DNA of 64,000 bases, taken from assembly GCF_026340305.1 (NCBI RefSeq), contig NZ_JAPEPI010000001.1, positions 310,001 through 374,000 of the forward strand. Reading direction: 5' to 3'. How positions within the stretch are numbered: position 1 is the first letter of the stretch; each line of letters opens with the position of its first letter. The DNA comes from Streptomyces sp. NBC_01381. Its GTDB lineage: Bacteria; Actinomycetota; Actinomycetes; Streptomycetales; Streptomycetaceae. Shown here in pieces: positions 58,258-64,000 of this stretch. Below the pieces are notes generated by a model, which saw only the letters and a list, made by a program, of their open reading frames with translations, ran no database searches and was not told the DNA's origin. Both the position numbers and the translations under genes were made by a program.

Positions 58258-58626
58258 ATGGGTATCGAAGATTTCGGCGGCGGCCTCAATCCGCAGTCCG
58301 ACGTACTGGTCGTGACGACGAACGACGTACCGGGCTACCGCGTACAACAGGTTATCGGTGAGGTCTTCGGCCTCACCGTCCGCTCCCGGCACATCGGCAG
58401 CCAGATCGGCGCGGGCCTCAAGTCGATGATCGGCGGCGAGCTGAAGGGCCTCACGAAGACGCTGGTGGAGACCCGGAACCAGGCCATGGAGCGCCTCATC
58501 GAGCAGGCACGCGCGCGGGGAGCCAACGCGGTCCTGATGATGCGGTTCGACGTCACCGAGGCGGCGGACGTGGGCACGGAGGTGTGCGCGTACGGGACGG
58601 CGGCCGTGATCGCCCAGGAGCAGTGA
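58258..58626 (+). CDS. YbjQ-family (UPF0145) protein
   Basis: Protein of 122 residues of the YbjQ/UPF0145 family: VLVVTTNDVPGYRVQQVIGEVFGL, SRHIGSQIGAGLKSMIGGELKGLT, the ARARGANAVLMMRFD strand and CAYGTAAVI. These proteins form pentamers and are of unknown function. ATG at 58258 follows a probable promoter region shared with the divergent DedA gene. Confidence 0.93.
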   Translation: MGIEDFGGGLNPQSDVLVVTTNDVPGYRVQQVIGEVFGLTVRSRHIGSQIGAGLKSMIGGELKGLTKTLVETRNQAMERLIEQARARGANAVLMMRFDVTEAADVGTEVCAYGTAAVIAQEQ

Positions 58627-58639
58627 GCCCGGGGCAGCG

Positions 58640-58673
58640 GTAAGGGGCATCCGCCATTGCGGACGCCCCTTAC
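58640..58673. terminator. Bidirectional hairpin between ybjQ-like gene and tipA
   Basis: A 15-bp stem with one mismatch (GTAAGGGGCATCCGC and its near-complement) and a 4-base loop lies between convergent genes. Confidence 0.75.
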
Positions 58674-58682
58674 TGACCCCTC

Positions 58683-59114
58683 TCAGCTGTTGCGCACCGC
58701 GTTCGCCAGGATCGCGTCCCGCATGAACACCGCGAGCCCCGGCCGGATGGCCTCGTAGAAGGCGGTGAACCGCTCGTCCGTGACGTACATCTCGCCGAGG
58801 CAGGTGTGGATCTCGTACGAGCACTCGTAGTGGTGCCGTGAGATGAAGCGGCGGTGCTCCTCCGCCCCGTCCATCGCCTCGGCGGAGTCGGCCGCGACGC
58901 CCCCGTGGAGCAGCTCGCCCATGTGGGCGTGGACCGCGGTGAACTCGTCGTTGATCCGCTTCCAGTCGTCCTTGGTGTACGAGGCATGCCTGCGCTGCGA
59001 CTCCTTGTAGCCGTCGGTGTCGCCCCAGCGCCGCTCGACCTCCTCCGCGTACTGGTCGGGATCGTGGTCCCCGAAGACCTCGAACTTCTCCTCGGGCGTG
59101 AGGTTGATGCCCAT
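58683..59114 (-). CDS. tipA: Internal translation product TipAS (thiopeptide-binding domain)
   Basis: An in-frame ATG at 59114 with GGAGG 8 bases upstream would start a 143-residue protein MGINLTPEEK, the same place and size as the known TipAS made from an internal start in Streptomyces. TipAS sequesters thiopeptides without binding DNA. Confidence 0.75.
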   Translation of the reverse strand: MGINLTPEEKFEVFGDHDPDQYAEEVERRWGDTDGYKESQRRHASYTKDDWKRINDEFTAVHAHMGELLHGGVAADSAEAMDGAEEHRRFISRHHYECSYEIHTCLGEMYVTDERFTAFYEAIRPGLAVFMRDAILANAVRNS

Positions 59115-59441
59115 CTTCTTCGCCTCCATGGCGGTCTCGACGGCGGCGGCCATCTCCTGGAGCTTGGTGATCCGGGCGGTCAGCAGCTCGTGCTGGCGGC
59201 GCAGATGCTCGCGCGGATCCGTCTCCGGGTCGTCCAGGAGGGCCGCCACCTCGTCGAGGGGGAAGCCGAGCTCCCGGTAGAACAGGACCTGCTGCAGCCG
59301 GTCCAGGTCGTCGTCGCTGTAGCGCCGGTGGCCCGCATGGCTGCGCTCGCTGGGCACGAGCAGGCCGATCTCGTCGTAGTGGTGCAGCGTGCGCACCGTC
59401 ACTCCGGCGAAACCGGCGACCTGTCCCACGGAGTAGCTCAT
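58683..59441 (-). CDS. tipA: MerR-family thiopeptide-binding regulator TipAL
   Basis: Regulator of 252 residues. The MerR DNA-binding domain (SYSVGQVAGFAGVTVRTLHHYDEIGLL, in two blocks) is joined by a coiled coil to the TipAS domain (starting MGINLTPEEKFEVFGDHDPDQY near residue 110), which binds thiopeptide antibiotics such as thiostrepton covalently through a Cys. That Cys is present in HHYECSYEIHTCLGEMY. The promoter upstream has the MerR-type elongated spacer with an inverted repeat, as in the known tipA promoter. An internal start yields TipAS separately. Confidence 0.94.
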   Translation of the reverse strand: MSYSVGQVAGFAGVTVRTLHHYDEIGLLVPSERSHAGHRRYSDDDLDRLQQVLFYRELGFPLDEVAALLDDPETDPREHLRRQHELLTARITKLQEMAAAVETAMEAKKMGINLTPEEKFEVFGDHDPDQYAEEVERRWGDTDGYKESQRRHASYTKDDWKRINDEFTAVHAHMGELLHGGVAADSAEAMDGAEEHRRFISRHHYECSYEIHTCLGEMYVTDERFTAFYEAIRPGLAVFMRDAILANAVRNS

Positions 59442-59471
59442 GGCTCCCGCCTCTCTCTCGGTACGCACCTC

Positions 59472-59502
59472 AGCCTGTGTCCTCACGCCACGTGAGGTGC
59501 AA
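59472..59502 (-). promoter_or_regulatory. tipA promoter with TipAL operator in the spacer
   Basis: On the minus strand TTGCAC (59502-59497) and CAGGCT (59477-59472) are spaced by 19 bases, and the spacer holds the inverted repeat CCTCACG-N3-CGTGAGG. This matches the known tipA promoter, where TipAL bends the 19-base spacer to allow transcription. Confidence 0.85.
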
Positions 59503-59593
59503 GTGCAGGCCCTGGCAGCGGGCCATATCCTCGCCAGCAGGGACATAAAAAAGCCCGTACCGGGAGAAACCCTCAGCCCCGAGGAGACCGCCC

Positions 59594-61015
59594 ATGCCGT
59601 TCCACCGCAGCGAGGACACCGACGGCGACTCCAAGGAGCGCCCTCTCGCGGTGAACCCCTTCTACGGAGAGGCCGACCCGGTCGGCGGCATGACCGAGGC
59701 GCCGCCCAAGCACCGCCTCGCCGAAGGACCGCTGCCGCCCATGACGGCGTACCAGCTGGTGCACGACGAGCTGATGCTGGACGGTAACGCGCGGCTCAAC
59801 CTCGCCACCTTCGTCACCACCTGGATGGAGCCGCAGGCCGACGTCCTGATGGCGGAGTGCCGGGACAAGAACATGATCGACAAGGACGAGTACCCGCGCA
59901 CCGCCGCGCTGGAGCGGCGCTGTGTGGCGATGCTCGCCGATCTGTGGCACGCGCCGGACCCGACGGCGGCCGTCGGCTGCTCGACGACCGGGTCGAGCGA
60001 GGCCTGCATGCTCGCCGGGATGGCGCTCAAGCGCCGCTGGATGAAGCGGAACAGCGACCGCTACCCCTCCCCCGCCGCCCGCCCGAACCTCGTCATGGGC
60101 ATCAACGTCCAGGTCTGCTGGGACAAGTTCTGCAATTTCTGGGAGGTCGAGGCGCGCCTGGTCCCCATGGAGGGCGACCGTTTCCATCTGGACCCCGAGG
60201 CCGCCGCCGAGCTCTGCGACGAGAACACGATCGGCGTGGTGGCCGTGCTCGGCTCGACCTTCGACGGTTCGTACGAGCCGGTCGCCGAGCTCTGCGCGGC
60301 CCTCGACGCCCTCCAGGAGCGCACCGGCCTCGACATCCCCGTGCATGTCGACGGCGCGTCCGGCGCGATGATCGCGCCCTTCCTCGACGAGGACCTGGAG
60401 TGGGACTTCCGGCTGCCGAGGGTGGCGTCGATCAACACGTCGGGCCACAAGTACGGCCTGGTCTATCCGGGCGTCGGCTGGGCGCTGTGGCGGGACGCGG
60501 ACGCGCTGCCGGAGGAGCTGGTGTTCCGGGTGAACTACCTCGGCGGTGACATGCCGACGTTCGCGCTGAACTTCTCCCGGCCCGGCGCGCAGGTCGTCGC
60601 GCAGTACTACACGTTCCTGCGGCTTGGCCGGGACGGCTACCGGGCCGTGCAGCAGGCGAGCAGGAACGTCGCCCTGGGGCTCGCCGAACGCATCGAGGCG
60701 CTCGGCGACTTCCGGATGATCACGCGCGGCGACCAGCTGCCGGTGCTCGCCTTCACGACGCTGGACACCGTCAAGGCGTACGACGTCTTCGACGTGTCCC
60801 GGCGGCTGCGCGAGCAGGGCTGGCTGGTGCCCGCGTACACCTTCCCGGCCCACCGCGAGGACCTGGCGGTGCTCCGCGTGGTCTGCCGCAACGGCTTCTC
60901 GACCGACCTCGCGGAGCTGTTCATCGCGGACCTGCGGCGCCTGCTGCCCGAACTGCGCAGCCAGCCCCACCCGTTCACCCGGGACCGGGAGGCGGCCACG
61001 GGGTTCCACCACTAG
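59594..61015 (+). CDS. gadB: Glutamate decarboxylase
   Basis: PLP enzyme of 473 residues converting glutamate to GABA and CO2. Family blocks include NARLNLATFVTTWMEPQAD, GCSTTGSSEACMLAGMALK, VHVDGASGAMIAPF, and the Schiff-base Lys in SGHKYGLVYPGVGW. The start ATG at 59594 is preceded by GAGGAGACC. It is divergent from tipA and stands apart from any acid-resistance antiporter gene. The enzyme may serve nitrogen use rather than acid resistance. Confidence 0.95.
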   Translation: MPFHRSEDTDGDSKERPLAVNPFYGEADPVGGMTEAPPKHRLAEGPLPPMTAYQLVHDELMLDGNARLNLATFVTTWMEPQADVLMAECRDKNMIDKDEYPRTAALERRCVAMLADLWHAPDPTAAVGCSTTGSSEACMLAGMALKRRWMKRNSDRYPSPAARPNLVMGINVQVCWDKFCNFWEVEARLVPMEGDRFHLDPEAAAELCDENTIGVVAVLGSTFDGSYEPVAELCAALDALQERTGLDIPVHVDGASGAMIAPFLDEDLEWDFRLPRVASINTSGHKYGLVYPGVGWALWRDADALPEELVFRVNYLGGDMPTFALNFSRPGAQVVAQYYTFLRLGRDGYRAVQQASRNVALGLAERIEALGDFRMITRGDQLPVLAFTTLDTVKAYDVFDVSRRLREQGWLVPAYTFPAHREDLAVLRVVCRNGFSTDLAELFIADLRRLLPELRSQPHPFTRDREAATGFHH

Positions 61016-61033
61016 GGGAGCGCACCTACGTGC

Positions 61034-61873
61034 CTACTTGCTGAGCGCCCCGAACTTCCGTACGGCCAGCGGCAGGAACACCCCCACGAGCACCACGGGC
61101 CACAGCACGGCAAGCAGCCCCGCGTGCTCGGCCGCCCACGAAGTCCCCACCACTCCCGGGTCGTTGCCGAACAGATCGCGCACCGCCGTGGCCGTCGCCG
61201 ACATCGGGTTCCACTCGACCACCGCACCCAGCCAGCCCGGCATGTTCTGCGGGACGGTGAAGGCGTTGGAGAGGAAGCCGACCGGCCAGACCAGGATCTG
61301 CACGGCCGCCACCAGCTCCGGCTTCCCCGCGACCATCGCCAGGTGGATGCCGATCCACAGCATCGCGAACCGCAGCAGGAGCAGCAGCCCCACCGCGCCG
61401 AGCGCCGCTCCGAAGGAGCCGTGCCAGCGCCAGCCGATCGCGAGGCCGACGCCGATCATGACCAGGAGCGAGGCGAAGGACTGCAGCATGTCGGCGACCG
61501 AACGGCCCACGAGGACCGCCCCGTTGGTCATCGGCATGGAACGGAAGCGGTCGATCACGCCCTTGTTGAGGTCCTGGGTGACCGCGACCATCGTGGCGTC
61601 CAGGCCGAAGGTCATGGTCAGCGCGAACATGCCGGGCACCAGGAACTCGGCGTAGTCGCCCTCGATGCCCTTTCCGCCGCCGATCAGGAAGTTGAACATC
61701 AGCAGCAGCATCACGGGGAAGACCAGGCCGACGAGGACCTGCACGGGCTGCCGCGCCCAGTGCGCGAGTTCGCGCCGCGTCATGGTCCAGGAGTCGGTCG
61801 CGGCCCAGCCGATCGCCGAGCCCCGCGCCATCGGCGTACTCGTCATAGACGTACTCGTCATGGACGTACTCAC
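61034..61873 (-). CDS. ABC-2 exporter permease (DrrB type)
   Basis: Permease of 279 residues with six helices, such as [24 protein letters not shown] and [33 protein letters not shown] seen in parts. It partners with the upstream ATPase, with a 4-base overlap (GTGA). The coding region begins with a tandem repeat that brings up to four in-frame start codons (61873, 61861, 61846, 61831); GTG at 61873 has GGAGG four bases upstream, so it is chosen. Related DrrAB pumps export daunorubicin; the substrate here is unknown. Confidence 0.88.
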   Translation of the reverse strand: MSTSMTSTSMTSTPMARGSAIGWAATDSWTMTRRELAHWARQPVQVLVGLVFPVMLLLMFNFLIGGGKGIEGDYAEFLVPGMFALTMTFGLDATMVAVTQDLNKGVIDRFRSMPMTNGAVLVGRSVADMLQSFASLLVMIGVGLAIGWRWHGSFGAALGAVGLLLLLRFAMLWIGIHLAMVAGKPELVAAVQILVWPVGFLSNAFTVPQNMPGWLGAVVEWNPMSATATAVRDLFGNDPGVVGTSWAAEHAGLLAVLWPVVLVGVFLPLAVRKFGALSK

Positions 61874-62823
61874 ACGGCCTCCTTCATACGTTCCTGATCT
61901 TCGGTACGTCCCGTGAGCCGCAGGAACACCTCGTCAAGCGTCGGCCTGCGCACCGCGATGTCCTCGGCCTCGATGCCGGCCGCCCGCAGCGCCTGTACGA
62001 CCCCGGTGAGCGCCTCCATCCGGTCCGCGACCGGCGCGCTCGCCAGCCTGCGGTCGGCATCCAGGACGGCATCGCCGGGCAACAGACGGGCCACGTCCTC
62101 CAGTTGGGCCGCGTCCCGCACCACCACGTCGATCCGGTCGCCGCCGATCTTCGACTTCAGCTCGTCCGCCGTGCCGTCCGCGATGACCCGGCCGTGGTCG
62201 ACGACCGAGATGCGGTCCGCGAGCTGGTCGGCCTCTTCGAGGTACTGCGTGGTCAGCAGGACCGTCGTGCCGCCGTCCACCAGCGAGCGGACCGCGTCCC
62301 ACACCTCCGTGCGGCCGCGCGGGTCGAGGCCGGTGGTCGGCTCGTCCAGGAACAGCACCTCGGGGTCCGTGATGAGCGAGGCCGCGAGGTCCAGGCGGCG
62401 GCGCATGCCGCCGCTGTACTGCTTGACGGCCTTGCGGCCCGTCTCCCCGAGGCCGAACCGGACCAGGAGCTCATCGGCCCGCACGCGCGCGCGGCGGGCA
62501 CCCAGGTGGTAGAGCCGCCCGAACATCTCCAGGTTCTGCCGGCCGCTCAGCTCCTCGTCGAGCGCCGCGTGCTGGCCGAGCAGGCCGATCCGCCTCCGCA
62601 CCTCGTCCGGCTGCCGCCGCACGTCGTACCCCGCGACCTCCACGCGGCCCTCGTCCGCCCGCAGCAGCGTGGCGAGCACCCGCACCGCCGTGGTCTTGCC
62701 CGCGCCGTTCGGGCCGAGCACGCCGTGCACCGTGCCGCGCCCGACGGCCAGGTCCAGGCCGTCCAGGGCCCGCTTCTCCCCGTACCGCTTCCGCGCTCCC
62801 TCGACGACGATCGCGTCCGTCAT
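61870..62823 (-). CDS. ABC exporter ATP-binding protein (DrrA type)
   Basis: ATPase of 317 residues. Walker [11 protein letters not shown], signature [15 protein letters not shown] and Walker [14 protein letters not shown], followed by the DrrA C-terminal extension with [18 protein letters not shown] at 62823 has GGAGGGAGACGG upstream and is preferred over a GTG at 62850. Two PadR-type palindromes lie just upstream, so expression is probably controlled by the PadR gene at 62956. Confidence 0.93.
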   Translation of the reverse strand: MTDAIVVEGARKRYGEKRALDGLDLAVGRGTVHGVLGPNGAGKTTAVRVLATLLRADEGRVEVAGYDVRRQPDEVRRRIGLLGQHAALDEELSGRQNLEMFGRLYHLGARRARVRADELLVRFGLGETGRKAVKQYSGGMRRRLDLAASLITDPEVLFLDEPTTGLDPRGRTEVWDAVRSLVDGGTTVLLTTQYLEEADQLADRISVVDHGRVIADGTADELKSKIGGDRIDVVVRDAAQLEDVARLLPGDAVLDADRRLASAPVADRMEALTGVVQALRAAGIEAEDIAVRRPTLDEVFLRLTGRTEDQERMKEAV

Positions 62824-62852
62824 CCGTCTCCCTCCGAGTCCCGCCCGCACCC

Positions 62853-62870
62853 GTAGTCAAACTTGACTAC
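62853..62870. promoter_or_regulatory. PadR-type operator 1 (upstream of drrAB)
   Basis: GTAGTCAA-AC-TTGACTAC has perfect 8-base arms. It lies 30 bases before the DrrA start. Confidence 0.75.
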
Positions 62871-62907
62871 GAACCCAACGCGAAGGAAGGTACTCCCGGA
62901 TTCAGGA

Positions 62908-62925
62908 TTCGTCAAACTTGATTAG
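62908..62925. promoter_or_regulatory. PadR-type operator 2 (imperfect)
   Basis: TTCGTCAAACTTGATTAG resembles the operators at 62853 and 63614 with the shared TCAA-NN-TTGA core but a weaker left arm. Confidence 0.6.
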
Positions 62926-62955
62926 CGGGCGTCCGGGCGGACATCAGGGGGACCC

Positions 62956-63597
62956 TCAACGCTCGTCTCCCGCATGCCGCTCCCCGGTCGCGTACGGGTT
63001 CTCCTGCCCCTCGGTGAGCACGCCGACGAACGGCTCGCCCTCGCCCGCGAACGTGTAGGCCCCGCCCTCGATGCGCTTGATCAGGCCGCGCGCCCACTCC
63101 GCGCCGCCGTCGGCCGTGTGCACCCAGAGGTTCATGATCTCGCCGATGTGCCCGAGCTGCTCCGGGCCGTCCTCGGGCGTGTAGTACTCCGTGACGGACC
63201 TGCGCCACGCCTCGATGCTGCGCACCCGCTCCTTGAGCAGCTCGACGGCCTCGCCGCGCGGCAGGTCGACGATGAAGCCGAGGCCCGCCGAGAGGATGTC
63301 CGGCCGCTGGTCGTACGAGGTGAGGGCGGACCGGAGCAGCGTGAAGAACTCCTCGGTGCCCGCTTCCGTGATCTCGTACTCCGTGCGCGGCGGCCCGCCG
63401 GCGGTCGACGGGGCGATCTCGTGCGCGTGCAGCAGGCCCTGCTTCGCCATCTGCTTCAGCGCGTGGTAGATCGAGCCGGGCTTGGCGTTGGACCACTCAT
63501 GGGCGCCCCAGTACTCCAGGTCGTTGCGCACCTGATAGCCGTGCGCACGGCCGTGCTGACGGACGGCACCGAGGACAAGGAGTCGGATCGCCGACAT
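62956..63597 (-). CDS. PadR-family transcriptional regulator
   Basis: Protein of 213 residues. The N-terminal winged helix has AIRLLVLGAVRQHGRAHGYQVRNDLEYWG and SIYHALKQMAKQGLLHA in blocks; the long C-terminal helical domain is of the Vir type. ATG at 63597 has GAGAGGTGG upstream; a further start at 63621 would place the protein start in the operator. It is divergent from the VOC gene with a perfect palindrome between the starts, and is followed on the same strand by drrAB with two more. It should repress the pump, itself and the VOC gene until an inducer binds. Confidence 0.92.
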   Translation of the reverse strand: MSAIRLLVLGAVRQHGRAHGYQVRNDLEYWGAHEWSNAKPGSIYHALKQMAKQGLLHAHEIAPSTAGGPPRTEYEITEAGTEEFFTLLRSALTSYDQRPDILSAGLGFIVDLPRGEAVELLKERVRSIEAWRRSVTEYYTPEDGPEQLGHIGEIMNLWVHTADGGAEWARGLIKRIEGGAYTFAGEGEPFVGVLTEGQENPYATGERHAGDER

Positions 63598-63613
63598 GAA
63601 GCCACCTCTCTTT

Positions 63614-63631
63614 CTAATCAACTTTGATTAG
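63614..63631. promoter_or_regulatory. PadR-type operator 3 between padR and VOC gene
   Basis: CTAATCAA-CT-TTGATTAG has perfect 8-base arms, matching operators 1 and 2 in the core TCAA-NN-TTGA. It lies in the 43-base gap between divergent starts and can control both. Confidence 0.82.
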
Positions 63632-63640
63632 AGTAGCGGT

Positions 63641-64000
63641 ATGGCCGAGACAATGATCCCCTTGTTCCCCTGCCACAAGCTCGACGAGACACTCGACTTC
63701 TACGAGGCCATCGGTTTCGAGGTGACCTTCCGCCAGAAGGCGCCCAATCCGCACGGCGTGGTCCGGCGCGGCGACATGCAACTGCAGTTCTTCCAACTGA
63801 AGGACTACGACCCCAAGGCCTCCTACAGCACCTGTTACATCCTGACCGACGACGTGGACACCCTCCACGCGTCCTTCCGCGCCGGCCTCAAGCAGACCCT
63901 CGGCCGGATCCCGACCCGCGGCCTGCCCCGGATCGGGACCGTGCGGGACATGAGCTACGGCGTACGGCAGTTCCTGATGACGGACCCGGCGGGCAACTGC
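63641..64000 (+). CDS. VOC-fold (glyoxalase/bleomycin-resistance type) protein, cut by window end
   Basis: The first 120 residues of a VOC-superfamily protein: MIPLFPCHKLDETLDFYEAIGFEV is the usual first beta-alpha unit, then LQFFQLKDYDPKASYSTCYI and VRQFLMTDPAGNC. The remainder lies beyond the window. TAGAGT six bases before the ATG suggests a leaderless transcript. Members bind or modify small molecules, including antibiotics; beside a PadR regulator and a drug pump a resistance role is plausible but unproven. Confidence 0.85.
   Translation, partial: MAETMIPLFPCHKLDETLDFYEAIGFEVTFRQKAPNPHGVVRRGDMQLQFFQLKDYDPKASYSTCYILTDDVDTLHASFRAGLKQTLGRIPTRGLPRIGTVRDMSYGVRQFLMTDPAGNC

Overview
The window is high-GC actinobacterial chromosome, almost certainly Streptomyces. 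The evidence is the strong G/C bias at third codon positions, frequent GTG starts and leaderless-looking starts, and several streptomycete marker genes: a CseB/CseC-like two-component pair, Lsr2, an XRE/DUF397 pair and a TipA gene with its MerR-type promoter. Gene order (M23 peptidase, clpC, lsr2, coaX-nadC-nadB-panC, the folate genes, ftsH, hpt, tilS, ppa, tipA) matches a conserved core region of Streptomyces chromosomes as I remember it. No species can be named. I see no rRNA, tRNA, CRISPR array, transposase or replication origin.

Layout. 1-5300: cell-envelope two-component pair, MFS exporter with divergent TetR and a shared inverted-repeat operator, and a secreted M23 peptidase with a long structured leader. 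5700-14600: an accessory island with two paralogous NACHT NTPases flanking an RsbW-like ATPase, an XRE/DUF5753 regulator, a DUF397 protein, a DoxX-like membrane protein and a 758-bp imperfect palindrome. 14700-21300: clpC with a SigR-type promoter, an SCO3374-like protein, lsr2, a BlaI-like repressor with an N-acetyltransferase, and small membrane or surface proteins. 21300-26800: NAD and pantothenate/CoA genes (coaX, nadC, nadB, panC and a DUF2520 Rossmann protein) in one overlapping operon.

26900-37100: an aldolase-like PLP enzyme, an ArsR-type regulator, a NarL-type two-component system, a MidA-like methyltransferase facing a stand-alone nuoD, two PH-domain membrane proteins and a coiled-coil membrane protein. 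37200-41000: an OpuC-type glycine betaine/choline ABC transporter. 41000-44100: a membrane esterase divergent from an MprF-like DUF2156 protein. 44100-53300: folate genes (folP, folB, folK, folE), ftsH with a SigR-type promoter, hpt, tilS and a zinc metalloprotease. 53400-64000: PBP4-type carboxypeptidase, pyrophosphatase, ThrE-type exporter, DedA, YbjQ, tipA, glutamate decarboxylase, and a PadR-controlled DrrAB exporter next to a VOC-fold gene cut by the window end.

Most of the window is ordinary core genome. The parts most worth a second look are the double-NACHT island with its giant palindrome, the switching-type leader of the M23 peptidase, the PadR palindrome regulon, the MidA/NuoD pairing, and the shared SigR-type promoters of clpC and ftsH.
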